Position numbers and translations under genes: made by a program
Shown here: positions 8,817-17,865 of the stretch, piece after piece
Layout: each line of letters begins with the position of its first letter
Numbering within the stretch: the first letter of the stretch is position 1
Notes under the pieces: model-generated
The model's database searches: none
What the model was told of the DNA's origin: nothing
Seen by the model: the letters and a program-made list of their open reading frames with translations, nothing else
NCBI RefSeq assembly: GCF_018459925.1
Contig: NZ_CP075371.1
Span: 1,178,001 to 1,242,000 of the forward strand
Source: Nocardioides aquaticus
GTDB lineage: Bacteria > Actinomycetota > Actinomycetes > Propionibacteriales > Nocardioidaceae
Length of the DNA stretch: 64,000 nucleotides
Direction of reading: 5' to 3'

Positions 8817-10931
8817 TCAGTCCTCGAGCATGTCCAGGGCCGTGCCGAGCGCCTCCGCGAGCGAGGCGGAGTACTCGGTGGTCAGGTGGTCGGAGTCACG
8901 GTAGGACAAGGTGCCGCCGATCACCGCCGGGCAGTCGCCGTCGAAGCACAGCCACGGGGTCGGGTCGACGACCTGGACGTCGGCGTCGCGGGCGGAGGAG
9001 ACGGAGACGTCGGCGAGGTAGGCCGAGCGCTCCTGCGGCTCGAACGTGCACAGCTTGAGGGAGTCCTCGGCGCTGATGCAGGTCCCGGGCGCCTCGGCGG
9101 CCTTGGGCACGTCGCGGATCAGGACGGTGCGGCGGGCGGTGGCGGCGAGGTCGGCGAACAGGTCGTCGTAGCCGGCGTCCAGCAGGGGGGCGATGTCGTC
9201 GACCTCGGAGAGCTGGTCCCCGGAGTCGTCGAAGACGCCGTTGACCGGCGGCGAGGAGGCCACCACGACGAGGTCGGGGTCGAGGCTGCGCACCTGCTCC
9301 TGCGTCCACGTGTGGAACTCGCTGCACTCCGTGAAGGGCGTGTCCTCCTCGATCGGGGCCACGACGACGTGGGCTGCGGTGCACTGCGACTTCACCAGGT
9401 AGTACATCCGCCACCCGGCGGCCTCGGCGATCCGGTCGAAGGCGGGGATCCAGGCCCGGGCGTGCGAGTCCCCGATCAGCACCATCCGTCGGTCGCTGAC
9501 GACCGGCCCGCGCGGGCACAGGTCGCGGACGTCGGTGCGGTAGTCGCACAGGCCCACGTCGGCGATGCTCTGCGGGAGCGCCCGGATGTCCGGGGTCAGG
9601 TCGCTGGGCACGTCGACGTCGTTGCGGGCGGCCTCGACGGAGGCCTGCACCAGGGCCTCGACCTGCGCGGTGCTGCTGCCGGACGGGTCCGCGGTGATCG
9701 CCGGGTCGTCGCCGGACTCGCCGAGCCTGCTCTCGGTCCAGGCCCACGCGCCCGCGCTCGAGCCGAGCGCCAGCACCAGGCTGACCGGGTAGAGCACCAG
9801 CCCGCGGCGCACCTGCAGGCGCACCGCCGCCCGGCCGGTGCGGAAGGGGGTCTCGACGAGCTGGAAGGTCGCCGCCGAGAGGAGGACGGTCGCCGCCAGG
9901 GCGGCGGCGGTCTCGGCCGGCACCAGCGACCGTCCGAGGGCCTGCTCGGGCAGGACGAGCGCCGGCCAGTGCCACAGGTAGAGCGAGAAGGACCAGTCGC
10001 CCACGGTCCGCATGAACCAGGTGTCGAGGAGGAGGTCGGTGACGGGTCGGACGCGGCCCGCGCCGGCCAGCAGGACCGCGGCGGTGCCGAGCACCGGCAG
10101 CGCCGCGGCGTACCCCGGGAACGGCGTGCCGGGGGAGAACAGCACGCAGGCCGCGAGCACGGCGAGCAGGCCGGCCCCGGCCAGGACCGAGGCGGAGGCC
10201 CGGGTCAGGTGCCGGGTCGTCCGCGCGGTGACCAGCGCGGCGAGCGCGCCGACGCCGAGCTCCCAGGCGCGGGTGAGGGTGGAGAAGTACGCCGCGGGCG
10301 CGTCGCCGGTGGTCTGCAGCACCGACCAGACGAACGAGCCGGCGGTCAGCACCACCAGCATGACCGCGATCGCGCCCCGCGGCAGCGGACGACCCGGGCG
10401 CAGGCCGCCGGCCGAGCCGCGCATCGTGCGGGCCGCACGCACCACGGCGACGCAGCCGAGCAGCAGCAGCGGCCAGACGACGTAGAACTGCTCCTCGACG
10501 GCCAGCGACCAGTAGTGCTGGAGCGGGGAGGCGTCGATGTCGCGGCTGAAGAAGTAGTCGTCCCGGCGGGCGAAGTGCACGTTGACGACGAACAGCCCGG
10601 CCCACAGGGCGTCGTCGACCAGACTGCGGCCGTCCAGCAGCGGCAGGACCACCAGCCCCGCGAGCAGCGTGGTCAGCAGCACGACGGTCGCGGCGGGCAG
10701 GATCCGTCGGGCCCGGCGCGCCCAGAACCGGGCCAGCGGGACGCCGTGGCCGGCGGCGAGGTCGCGGTAGAGCAGGCCGGAGATCAGGTAGCCCGAGACG
10801 ACGAAGAAGACGTCCACGCCCACGAACCCGCCCGGCAGGAACGGGACCCCGGCGTGCGCGACGACGACCGCGAGGACTGCGACGGCACGCAGTCCTTGGA
10901 CATCGCCGCGACTCGTCGTCGTGCCCCCCAT
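8817..10931 (-). CDS. Membrane acyltransferase 3 / SGNH-hydrolase fusion (OafA-like)
   Basis: Predicted plasma-membrane O-acyltransferase that modifies a surface glycan or lipid; 704 residues. The N-terminal half is an acyltransferase-3 domain with about ten membrane helices: QGLRAVAVLAVVVAHAG near residue 12 (family R-x10-H), GGFVGVDVFFVVSGYLISGLL, FWARRARRILPA and YWSLAVEEQFYVVWPLL. The C-terminal third is an extracytoplasmic SGNH domain: VLIGDSHARAW near 483 carries the serine and RDSDHLTTEYS near 680 the Asp/His pair. ATG at 10929-10931 (MGGTTTSRGDVQGLRAV) was chosen since the family begins shortly before the first helix. Such fusions are common in actinobacteria. The acceptor cannot be inferred and no polysaccharide genes adjoin it. 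Confidence 0.93.
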   Translation of the reverse strand: MGGTTTSRGDVQGLRAVAVLAVVVAHAGVPFLPGGFVGVDVFFVVSGYLISGLLYRDLAAGHGVPLARFWARRARRILPAATVVLLTTLLAGLVVLPLLDGRSLVDDALWAGLFVVNVHFARRDDYFFSRDIDASPLQHYWSLAVEEQFYVVWPLLLLGCVAVVRAARTMRGSAGGLRPGRPLPRGAIAVMLVVLTAGSFVWSVLQTTGDAPAAYFSTLTRAWELGVGALAALVTARTTRHLTRASASVLAGAGLLAVLAACVLFSPGTPFPGYAAALPVLGTAAVLLAGAGRVRPVTDLLLDTWFMRTVGDWSFSLYLWHWPALVLPEQALGRSLVPAETAAALAATVLLSAATFQLVETPFRTGRAAVRLQVRRGLVLYPVSLVLALGSSAGAWAWTESRLGESGDDPAITADPSGSSTAQVEALVQASVEAARNDVDVPSDLTPDIRALPQSIADVGLCDYRTDVRDLCPRGPVVSDRRMVLIGDSHARAWIPAFDRIAEAAGWRMYYLVKSQCTAAHVVVAPIEEDTPFTECSEFHTWTQEQVRSLDPDLVVVASSPPVNGVFDDSGDQLSEVDDIAPLLDAGYDDLFADLAATARRTVLIRDVPKAAEAPGTCISAEDSLKLCTFEPQERSAYLADVSVSSARDADVQVVDPTPWLCFDGDCPAVIGGTLSYRDSDHLTTEYSASLAEALGTALDMLED

Positions 10932-11099
10932 GTCTCCCGCTCCGATCGACCCGCGCACGATATCAAGACCCGGGCCACCGGGAGCCGTCGTCGTCACGCC
11001 CGTGGGGAGCCCGGTCCCGGCCGGGTGAGACGATGCGGCCGGTCCCACCCGCACCGCACCCACCCCGAGCTCGTCCCGTCACGCCACCCGGAGGTCCCC

Positions 11100-11771
11100 G
11101 TGAGCCAGCACCGCATCGCCGTCGTCGGGGGGACCGGGCCGCAGGGCCGCGGCCTGGGCTACCGCTTCGCCCGCGGGGGGCACGACGTCGTCCTGGGCTC
11201 GCGCTCGGCCGAGCGCGCCGAGGAGGTCGCGGCCGAGGTCCGGGGGCGGCTCGACGGGCTCGGGGGCGCCGGCGAGGTGAGCGCCGCGACCAACGACGAG
11301 GCCTGCCGCGAGGCCGACGTCGTGCTGCTCGCGGTCCCCTACGACGGCCACGACGAGCTGGTGGCGTCCCTGCCGCTGGCCGGCAGGATCGTCGTCTCGT
11401 GCGTGAACCCGCTGGCCTTCGACAAGCGCGGTGCGCACGGGCTGGTGATCGACCACGGCCTGGGCTCGGCCGCGGAGAGCGCCCAGCGTCTGCAGCCCGA
11501 CGCCACCCTGGTCGGCGCCTTCCACCACGTCTCCGCCGTGACGCTCTGGGGCGAGGAGGACTTCCTCGACGGCGAGGACGTGCTCGTGGTCGGGGACTCG
11601 CGGGAGGCCAAGGAGGTCGTGATGGAGATCGCCCGCTCGGTCACCTCGCGCCCGGGCGTCGACGCCGGCAAGCTGCGCCTGGCCCGCCAGCTCGAGCCGT
11701 TGACGGCGGTGCTGATCTCGGTGAACCGGCGCTACAAGACCCACTCCGGGCTCCGGGTCCACGGCCTGTAG
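11100..11771 (+). CDS. npdG: NADPH-dependent F420 reductase
   Basis: Moves hydride between NADP(H) and coenzyme F420, linking the F420 pool to NADPH. It has 223 residues. The Rossmann start RIAVVGGTGPQGRGLGYRFA (about 5-24) shows the GGTGPQG pattern of this family, and VVLGSRSAERA follows strand 2 as expected for NADP binding. GAFHHVSAVTLWGEEDFLDGEDVLVVGD is characteristic of FNO/NpdG. The start is GTG 11100-11102 behind a strong GGAGGT (11090-11095). fbiC and an F420-type LLM enzyme lie within 10 kb. It converges on the YbaK-type gene with one base between stop codons. Confidence 0.93.
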   Translation: MSQHRIAVVGGTGPQGRGLGYRFARGGHDVVLGSRSAERAEEVAAEVRGRLDGLGGAGEVSAATNDEACREADVVLLAVPYDGHDELVASLPLAGRIVVSCVNPLAFDKRGAHGLVIDHGLGSAAESAQRLQPDATLVGAFHHVSAVTLWGEEDFLDGEDVLVVGDSREAKEVVMEIARSVTSRPGVDAGKLRLARQLEPLTAVLISVNRRYKTHSGLRVHGL

Positions 11772-11772
11772 G

Positions 11773-12321
11773 TCAGCCTGCGAGGCCGGGGACGACCTCC
11801 GCGCCGGGCAGGTCCGCCAGCCGGGACCCCGGCAGGAGCAGCTTCGACCGGCGCACGCCCGAGCCGACGACGGCCGTCTCCACGTCGAGCACCCGGGCGT
11901 CGAGCAGCAGCCGCCAGCCCCGGGGCAGGCCGACCGGCGTGATCCCGCCGTGCTCCATCCCGGAGCCCTCGACGGCGCGGTCCATCGGCAGGAACGACGC
12001 CTTGCGCACGTCGAGCAGGCGCCGGACCACGCGGTTGACGTCCGCGCGGGTGTCGGCCCGCACCAGGCAGGCCGCCACCCGCTCCTCGCCGGCGCGGGTG
12101 CCGCCCACGAGGACGCAGTTCACGCCGGCGGCGAGCGGGACGTCGTACGCCTCGCTCATCGCCGCGGTGTCCGCGAGGTCGGGGTCGATCGCCACGACGC
12201 CGACCTCGGGGGCCGGCGGCCAGCCGGCGAGGGCGGCGGCCACGGGGTCGGCCAGCAGGTCGGGACGGTCCAGGGCGGGCTCGCTGCGCAGCCGGCCCAG
12301 GACGGGCGTCGGGGAGGTCAC
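11773..12321 (-). CDS. YbaK/EbsC-family aminoacyl-tRNA deacylase-like protein
   Basis: Trans-editing domain protein of 182 residues, predicted to hydrolyse mischarged aminoacyl-tRNA (Cys-tRNA-Pro type or similar). Family features: NCVLVGGTRAGEERVAACLVRADTRADVNR, the conserved lysine in RKASFLPMDRAVE, and GSGMEHGGITPVGLP, the glycine-rich GGITPxGLP signature. The start is GTG at 12319-12321; an ATG-type codon further upstream would extend past the usual N-terminus. It is divergent from the small membrane protein gene with a 37-bp gap that must hold both promoters. Confidence 0.87.
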   Translation of the reverse strand: MTSPTPVLGRLRSEPALDRPDLLADPVAAALAGWPPAPEVGVVAIDPDLADTAAMSEAYDVPLAAGVNCVLVGGTRAGEERVAACLVRADTRADVNRVVRRLLDVRKASFLPMDRAVEGSGMEHGGITPVGLPRGWRLLLDARVLDVETAVVGSGVRRSKLLLPGSRLADLPGAEVVPGLAG

Positions 12322-12345
12322 GCAGCCATGGTGCCGCGCCGGCCC

Positions 12346-12351
12346 TACGCT
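12346..12351 (+). promoter_or_regulatory. Leaderless -10 box for the membrane protein at 12359
   Basis: TACGCT followed by a 7-nt spacer and the ATG at 12359. Same geometry as the -10 boxes of fbiC and purN in this window. Confidence 0.6.
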
Positions 12352-12358
12352 TCGGCGC

Positions 12359-12718
12359 ATGGAGACCCTGCGCCTGGTGCTGCTGTTCCTGCACGTCCTG
12401 GGCTACGCCGCCCTGATCGGCGGCCTGCTCGCGCAGACCCGCACCCCGGAGAAGTCGGTGAACGCGGCGATGCGCGACGGGGTCGGCACCGCCTTCGTGA
12501 CCGGGCTGCTGCTCGTGGGCGTGCTGGAGGCGGGCGACGGCGACGTGGACCACGCCAAGATCGCGGTCAAGTTCGCCGTCGGGCTGGTGCTGCTGGTGCT
12601 GGTGATGGCCAACACCCGCAAGGAGCGGATCCCGCAGGGCCTGTGGCTGGGGCTGCTGGTGCTGGCCGTCGCCAACGTCGCCGTGGCGGTCTTCTGGTCG
12701 CCGGTGCACGTGAGCTGA
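12359..12718 (+). CDS. Small integral membrane protein, function unknown
   Basis: 119 residues with about four hydrophobic helices (roughly 3-22, 44-60, 69-84, 92-112). It opens METLRLVLLFLHVLGYAALIGG and contains a short TRTPEKSVNAAMRDG loop followed by a long second helix, a layout seen in conserved actinobacterial membrane proteins with no assigned role. ATG 12359 directly follows a TACGCT-N7 leaderless promoter. pcrA starts 33 bp downstream and may be co-transcribed. Confidence 0.8.
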   Translation: METLRLVLLFLHVLGYAALIGGLLAQTRTPEKSVNAAMRDGVGTAFVTGLLLVGVLEAGDGDVDHAKIAVKFAVGLVLLVLVMANTRKERIPQGLWLGLLVLAVANVAVAVFWSPVHVS

Positions 12719-12735
12719 CCGTCGGCGTCGCGGCC

Positions 12736-12741
12736 TAGGAT
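12736..12741 (+). promoter_or_regulatory. Possible -10 box for pcrA
   Basis: TAGGAT, 9 nt before the pcrA ATG at 12751. The spacing is slightly longer than the 6-7 nt seen elsewhere in the window, so a short leader or read-through from 12359 is also possible. Confidence 0.4.
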
Positions 12742-12750
12742 GGGGCCACG

Positions 12751-15228
12751 ATGACGATCCCCTTCCCCGGCCTCGAGCTGTCCGCCGGTGAGCCGGCCGA
12801 GAAGCCCCGGAAGCCGCGTGGCCCGAGCCGCGAGGAGCTGCTCGCGGGGCTCAACCCGCCGCAGCGCGACGCCGTGGTCCACGCCGGCGCGCCGCTGCTG
12901 GTCGTCGCCGGCGCCGGGTCCGGCAAGACCCGGGTGCTGACCCGCCGGATCGCCTGGCTGATCTCGGAGCGCGGGGCCCACCCCGGCTCGATCCTCGCGA
13001 TCACCTTCACCAACAAGGCCGCGGCCGAGATGAAGCAGCGGGTGGAGGACCTGGTCGGTCGCCGGGCCCGGATCATGTGGGTCTCCACCTTCCACTCCGC
13101 CTGCGTGCGGATCCTGCGCAAGGAGGTCGAGCGGCTGGGGTACCGGTCCAGCTTCTCCATCTACGACGCTGCGGACCAGAAGCGGCTGATCGCGCTGGTG
13201 TGCAAGGACCTCGACATGGACCCGCGCAAGCACCAGCCCGGCGCGGTGCTGCACTGGATCAGCAACCACAAGAACGAGCTGCGTGACCCCGAGCAGGTGG
13301 CCGCCGACGCGCACAACCACCTCGAGGAGCGGTACGCCGCGGCGTACGCGCTCTACCAGCGCCGCCTCCGCGAGGCCAACGCCCTCGACTTCGACGACCT
13401 GATCATGCTCACGGTGCACCTGATGCAGACCTACCCCGAGGTGCGCGAGACCTACCGCCGACGGTTCCGCCACGTGCTCGTCGACGAGTACCAGGACACC
13501 AACCACGCCCAGTACTCCCTGATCCAGCAGCTCTGCGCCGACCCGCGCGAGGAGCCGCTGACCGGCGCCGCCGCGGCGGGTGCGGCGGAGAGCTCCGCCG
13601 AGCGCGTGCCGCCGGCCGAGCTGATGGTGGTCGGCGACGCCGACCAGTCGATCTACGCCTTCCGCGGCGCCGACATCCGCAACATCATGGACTTCGAGCA
13701 GGACTTCCCCGACGCCACCTCGATCCTGCTGGAGCAGAACTACCGCTCGAGCCAGACGATCCTGACCGCGGCCAACTCGGTGATCGGCCACAACAAGGGC
13801 CGCAAGCCGAAGCGGCTGTGGTCCGAGGCCGGCGACGGCGAGCGGATCGTGGGCTACGTCGCCGACGACGAGCGCGACGAGGCCCGCTTCGTCTCCGAGG
13901 AGATCGACACCCTGGTCGACGGGGGCCTGCGGCCCGGTGACGTGGCGGTGTTCTACCGCACCAACAGCCAGTCGCGGGTCTTCGAGGAGATCTTCATCCG
14001 CACCGGCCAGCCGTACCGCGTGGTCGGCGGCGTGCGGTTCTACGAGCGTCGCGAGGTGCGCGACGCGCTGGCCTACCTCCGCGTCCTGGCCAACCCCGAC
14101 GACCAGGTCTCGCTCCGCCGGATCCTGAACACGCCGCGCCGCGGCATCGGGGACCGGGCGGTGGCCTGCGTCCAGGCGCTGGGGGAGCGGGACGGGCTGA
14201 CCTTCTGGCAGGCGCTGCGCCGCGCCGAGCACGCGCCCGGCCTGGCCACCCGCTCGTTGGGCAGCATCCGCACCTTCGTGGACATGCTCGAGGAGCTGCA
14301 GTCGATGGTCGCGGCCGGGGAGCGCGCGGACGTCGTGCTGGAGACGGTGCTCGCCCGCTCCGGCTACCTCGTCGAGCTCGAGAGCTCCGACGACCCCCAG
14401 GACGAGACCCGCGTGGAGAACCTCGGCGAGCTGGTCGCCGTCGCGCGCGAGTTCTCCGACGACCCGGTCGCCGGTCCCTCGGCCGACCCCGCCGACGTCG
14501 ACGCGGGCCTGGTCGCCCCCGGGCTGGTCGACTTCCTGGAGCGGGTCGCCCTGGTCGCCGACGCCGACCAGATCCCCGACGCTCCCGGGGACGCCGAGGG
14601 CCGCGCGGCCGCGGCCCAGGCGGCCGCCGACGGCATGGTCACCCTGATGACGCTGCACACCGCCAAGGGCCTGGAGTTCCCGGTGGTCTTCCTCTCCGGC
14701 CTCGAGGACGGCGTGTTCCCGCACGCGCGGTCGCTGGGCGACCCCACCGAGCTGGAGGAGGAGCGGCGCCTGGCGTACGTCGGCGTCACCCGGGCCGAGC
14801 AGCGCCTCTACGTCTCCCGTGCGCTGGTCCGCTCGTCGTGGGGTGCGCCCGCGCACAACCCGGCCTCCCGCTTCCTCGACGAGCTGCCGGTCGACCTCGT
14901 CGACTGGCGCCGCACCGAGGCGGCCCAGACCAGCTGGTCGCGCACCGACCACGCCTCGGGCTCACCGGCCGCCATGGGGCACCCGACCGCCGCCGGCCGC
15001 CGCAACTTCTCCTCCGCCGCCGCCCGGGCCGACGCCCGGTCGAAGGCCAAGCCGGCCCGGGAGGTCCCGTCGCTGCACCCGGGGGACCGCGTCGTGCACG
15101 ACTCCTTCGGGATGGGCACCGTGGTCACGGTCGAGGGCGCCGCCGACCGGGCCGTGGCCTCGATCGACTTCGGCTCCGAGGGCGTGAAGCGGCTGCTGCT
15201 GCGCTACGCGCCGGTCGAGAAGCTCTGA
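12751..15228 (+). CDS. pcrA: ATP-dependent DNA helicase PcrA/UvrD1 (superfamily 1A)
   Basis: 3'-5' DNA helicase for nucleotide excision repair and clearing protein-DNA complexes; 825 residues, usual for actinobacterial UvrD1. Walker A GAGSGKT at 54-60, TFTNKAAAEMKQRV motif Ia, VDEYQDTNHAQY (DEXQD, about 244-255), GDADQSIYAFRGADI motif III, VTLMTLHTAKGLEFPVVF motif V and EERRLAYVGVTRAEQRLYV motif VI are all in order. The C-terminus (about 770-825: HPGDRVVHDSFGMGTVVTVE and on to KRLLLRYAPVEKL) is the Tudor-like domain that in PcrA contacts RNA polymerase. The neighbouring M23 peptidase, sucC and sucD match the M. tuberculosis uvrD1 locus. A strong hairpin follows the stop. Confidence 0.97.
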   Translation: MTIPFPGLELSAGEPAEKPRKPRGPSREELLAGLNPPQRDAVVHAGAPLLVVAGAGSGKTRVLTRRIAWLISERGAHPGSILAITFTNKAAAEMKQRVEDLVGRRARIMWVSTFHSACVRILRKEVERLGYRSSFSIYDAADQKRLIALVCKDLDMDPRKHQPGAVLHWISNHKNELRDPEQVAADAHNHLEERYAAAYALYQRRLREANALDFDDLIMLTVHLMQTYPEVRETYRRRFRHVLVDEYQDTNHAQYSLIQQLCADPREEPLTGAAAAGAAESSAERVPPAELMVVGDADQSIYAFRGADIRNIMDFEQDFPDATSILLEQNYRSSQTILTAANSVIGHNKGRKPKRLWSEAGDGERIVGYVADDERDEARFVSEEIDTLVDGGLRPGDVAVFYRTNSQSRVFEEIFIRTGQPYRVVGGVRFYERREVRDALAYLRVLANPDDQVSLRRILNTPRRGIGDRAVACVQALGERDGLTFWQALRRAEHAPGLATRSLGSIRTFVDMLEELQSMVAAGERADVVLETVLARSGYLVELESSDDPQDETRVENLGELVAVAREFSDDPVAGPSADPADVDAGLVAPGLVDFLERVALVADADQIPDAPGDAEGRAAAAQAAADGMVTLMTLHTAKGLEFPVVFLSGLEDGVFPHARSLGDPTELEEERRLAYVGVTRAEQRLYVSRALVRSSWGAPAHNPASRFLDELPVDLVDWRRTEAAQTSWSRTDHASGSPAAMGHPTAAGRRNFSSAAARADARSKAKPAREVPSLHPGDRVVHDSFGMGTVVTVEGAADRAVASIDFGSEGVKRLLLRYAPVEKL

Positions 15229-15255
15229 GCGGCCGACCACGACGCGACGCCGGCG

Positions 15256-15301
15256 GTCGTGGGTCGTCCGACGCGCTGCAGCGCGTCCTCCGACCCACGA
15301 C
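15256..15301. terminator. Bidirectional terminator between pcrA and the M23 peptidase
   Basis: Perfect 11-bp outer stem GTCGTGGGTCG (15256-15266) with its complement at 15291-15301, and an inner GACGCGCTGCAGCGCGTC palindrome. There is no U tract, as is common in GC-rich actinobacteria. It lies between two converging stop codons. Confidence 0.75.
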
Positions 15302-15316
15302 CCCGGTCGGTCGCCG

Positions 15317-16327
15317 TCAGGGCGTCAGGCCGTGGACCGACAGGGCCGAGTACGGGTCGACCGGGTCACCGCCGCCAGGGCGGACCTCGAGGTGGAGGTG
15401 GGGGCCGGTGACGTTGCCGGTCGAGCCGACGGTGCCGATGACCTGGCCGCTGGAGACGGTGTCGCCGACGCCGACGTCCATCGTGGTCTGGTGGCAGTAC
15501 CAGACCTCGGTGCCGTCGTCGAGGGTCACCACGGTCTTGTTGCCGTAGGCGCCGTCGTAGCCGACGTCGGTCACGGTGCCGTTGGCCACCGAGGTGATCG
15601 GCGTGCCGGTGGGCGCGGCGAAGTCGAGGCCGGTGTGGTACGTCGCCCACAGGCCGACGTCGCCGTACTCGGCGGTCAGGCGGTAGCCGCTGGTCGGCAG
15701 CGACCACTGGTTCAGGGCGAGCTTCTGGGCCTGCTTCTCGGCCTGCGCGGCGAACTGCGCGAGTGCGGCGTCGCGCTGCACGGCCTGGCGCTCCGCGGCC
15801 TCCACGAGGCGGTCGCCGGAGGCGGCCTGGAGGGCCTGGCGGCTGGAGTCGCGGCTGACGGTGGGGGTCTGGCGATCACGGGCGGAGACGGCGCCGCCGC
15901 CACTCGTGCCGCCGAGGGCCGTGGGGGCCTGCACCGTGCGCGAGGAGGAGGTGAGCGTGTCCGCGTCGTCGGGACCGTCCTGCGAGGCCGAGCTGGCGGC
16001 ACCGCCGAAGGCCACGGCGAGCGTGGCGACGCCGATGATCACCGGACGGGGGCGCAGCGCCCGCACCAGCGGGTGGCTCAGGCGCCTGCCGCGAGCGGCA
16101 CGGCGACGGCCCGCGGCCGTCACGACCATCGGGGTGACGGGGGTGATCGGGGCGACCGACGCGGGAGCCTCCGACAGCACGGGCAGCTCGGCGGGCAGCT
16201 CGACCGGCAGCTCGGCGGAGCCCGTCCGTCCCGCGACGCGGCGCCCGACGTAGGTCGGCGACACCGACGACTCGTCGGTGATCTCCCCGCGCCGTGGCGC
16301 GCGTCGCTCTCCCCGGTGGTGGCCCAT
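15317..16327 (-). CDS. M23 family metallopeptidase (cell-wall endopeptidase)
   Basis: Predicted membrane-anchored LytM-type peptidase that cuts peptidoglycan cross-bridges; 336 residues. A basic cytoplasmic N-terminus leads to one hydrophobic anchor or uncleaved signal (about 103-123, PVIIGVATLAVAFGGAASSA), then an Ala/Gln-rich helical region (about 170-215) that looks coiled-coil-like, then the M23 domain. Zinc motif HxxxD is HTGLD (about 230-234) and HLH is in GPHLHLEVRP (about 307-316), so the active site looks intact. ATG at 16325-16327. Its place between pcrA and sucC matches Rv0950c of M. tuberculosis. A TTGGGC-N17-TATGGT promoter lies 80-110 nt upstream. Confidence 0.92.
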   Translation of the reverse strand: MGHHRGERRAPRRGEITDESSVSPTYVGRRVAGRTGSAELPVELPAELPVLSEAPASVAPITPVTPMVVTAAGRRRAARGRRLSHPLVRALRPRPVIIGVATLAVAFGGAASSASQDGPDDADTLTSSSRTVQAPTALGGTSGGGAVSARDRQTPTVSRDSSRQALQAASGDRLVEAAERQAVQRDAALAQFAAQAEKQAQKLALNQWSLPTSGYRLTAEYGDVGLWATYHTGLDFAAPTGTPITSVANGTVTDVGYDGAYGNKTVVTLDDGTEVWYCHQTTMDVGVGDTVSSGQVIGTVGSTGNVTGPHLHLEVRPGGGDPVDPYSALSVHGLTP

Positions 16328-16674
16328 CGATGCATGTCCCTCAGTCGGTGCCAGGTGGTCTGCTCCGCGGGACAACCGGTGGACGGCGTCCTGAACGCGG
16401 GCTCGAAAGACCATAACGGACCGGTCACGGCGGCCCAAACCGACGTCCACCGGTCCACCGTGACCCGCCACACCCGGACGGGGGGCCGCGACGCCGGTCG
16501 GCCCGTGCTGTGCGGGCTGCCGGGACGGCGGTGTCCGCGCTGTGCCGTCGGTCACCCCGGCCACCGCGGGCCTCCCCGCGGTCGGTGGATGTGACTAGGG
16601 TGCCGGGGACACCCAGCGCGGGCGTACGCGCCCCAGGCTGGACGACGCACGATGCAAGGGAACGTGGTGGATCA
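16328..16674. other. 347-bp divergent intergenic region, M23 peptidase / sucC
   Basis: Holds the promoters of two diverging genes. Minus strand: a candidate TTGGGC-N17-TATGGT promoter at 16410-16438. Plus strand: TAGGGT at 16596-16601 is the best -10 candidate for sucC, with no clear -35, leaving a leader of about 70 nt. I looked for a ydaO-type (c-di-AMP) riboswitch ahead of the peptidase, common for actinobacterial wall hydrolases, and did not find its signature. No ORF of convincing quality occurs. Confidence 0.5.
16410..16438 (-). promoter_or_regulatory. Candidate -35/-10 promoter of the M23 peptidase gene
   Basis: On the minus strand TTGGGC (16438-16433) is followed after exactly 17 nt by TATGGT (16415-16410). 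It implies an untranslated leader of about 75 nt before the ATG at 16327. Confidence 0.45.
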
Positions 16675-17835
16675 GTGGACCTGATGGAGTACCAGGCGAA
16701 GCAGCTCTTCGCCAAGCACGGCGTGACGGTGACCGAGGGCATCGTGGCCACCACCCCCGAGGAGGCTCGCGCTGCGGCCGAGCAGCTCGGGGTCGTGGTC
16801 GTGAAGGCCCAGGTCAAGGCCGGCGGACGCGGGAAGGCCGGCGGCGTCAAGCTGGCCAGGACCCCGGACGAGGCCGAGCAGCACGCCTCGGACATCCTCG
16901 GGATGGAGATCAAGGGCCTGACCGTCCGCCGCGTGCTGGTCGCCCCGGGCGCCAGCATCGTGGACGAGTACTACTTCTCCTTCCTGCTGGACCGGTCGAA
17001 CCGCCAGTACCTCTGCATCGCCAGCGTCGAGGGCGGCGTGGAGATCGAGGAGGTCGCCAAGACCAACCCCGACGCGGTCAAGCAGATCCCGATCGACCCG
17101 GGCGCCGGCGTCGACGAGGCCAAGGCGCGCGAGATCGTCGCGGAGGCGGCCTTCCCGGCCGAGCTGGCCGACCAGGCCGTCGACATGGTGCTGGCCCTGT
17201 GGAAGGTCTTCGTCGAGGAGGACGCGACCCTGGTCGAGGTCAACCCGCTGGCCCGGCTCGAGGGCGACGTCCTCGAGGCGCTGGATGGCAAGGTGTCCCT
17301 CGACGAGAACGCCGAGTTCCGCCACGAGGACCACGCGTCCTTCGAGGACAAGGAGGCCGCGGACCCGCTCGAGGCCAAGGCGAAGGCCAAGGGCCTGAAC
17401 TACGTCAAGCTCGACGGTGCCGTCGGCATCATCGGCAACGGCGCCGGGCTGGTCATGTCCACGCTCGACGTGGTCGCCTACGCCGGTGAGGCGCACGGCG
17501 GCGTCACGCCGGCCAACTTCCTCGACATCGGCGGCGGCGCCTCGGCGCAGGTCATGGCCGACGGTCTCGACGTGATCCTCGGCGACGAGCAGGTCAAGAG
17601 CGTCTTCGTCAACGTCTTCGGCGGCATCACGTCCTGCGACGCCGTGGCCAACGGCATCGTCGGCGCCCTCGAGATCCTGGGCGACGACGCCACCAAGCCC
17701 CTCGTGGTGCGCCTCGACGGCAACAACGTCGAGGAGGGCCGCCGGATCCTGGAGGAGAAGAACCACCCGCTGGTGACCCTGGTGGAGACGATGGACGGTG
17801 CGGCCGACAAGGCCGCCGAGCTGGCGAACGCCTGA
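16675..17835 (+). CDS. sucC: Succinyl-CoA synthetase (ADP-forming), beta subunit
   Basis: Beta subunit of the TCA-cycle enzyme interconverting succinyl-CoA and succinate with ADP or GDP phosphorylation; 386 residues. The ATP-grasp domain opens with [17 protein letters not shown], followed by [20 protein letters not shown] (about 42-61), the Mg-binding [12 protein letters not shown], and the C-terminal ligase domain with [16 protein letters not shown] and [18 protein letters not shown] 16675 is preferred to ATG 16684 because family members begin M-D-L-x-E-Y. It sits 30 bp before sucD in a clear operon. Confidence 0.97.
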   Translation: MDLMEYQAKQLFAKHGVTVTEGIVATTPEEARAAAEQLGVVVVKAQVKAGGRGKAGGVKLARTPDEAEQHASDILGMEIKGLTVRRVLVAPGASIVDEYYFSFLLDRSNRQYLCIASVEGGVEIEEVAKTNPDAVKQIPIDPGAGVDEAKAREIVAEAAFPAELADQAVDMVLALWKVFVEEDATLVEVNPLARLEGDVLEALDGKVSLDENAEFRHEDHASFEDKEAADPLEAKAKAKGLNYVKLDGAVGIIGNGAGLVMSTLDVVAYAGEAHGGVTPANFLDIGGGASAQVMADGLDVILGDEQVKSVFVNVFGGITSCDAVANGIVGALEILGDDATKPLVVRLDGNNVEEGRRILEEKNHPLVTLVETMDGAADKAAELANA

Positions 17836-17865
17836 GCTGCGACGAGGAGCGAGAGAGACACACTT

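Noticed and set aside
16328..16674. c-di-AMP (ydaO) riboswitch ahead of the M23 peptidase
   Set aside because: Common for actinobacterial wall hydrolases, but the conserved ydaO blocks are not visible on the minus strand here.
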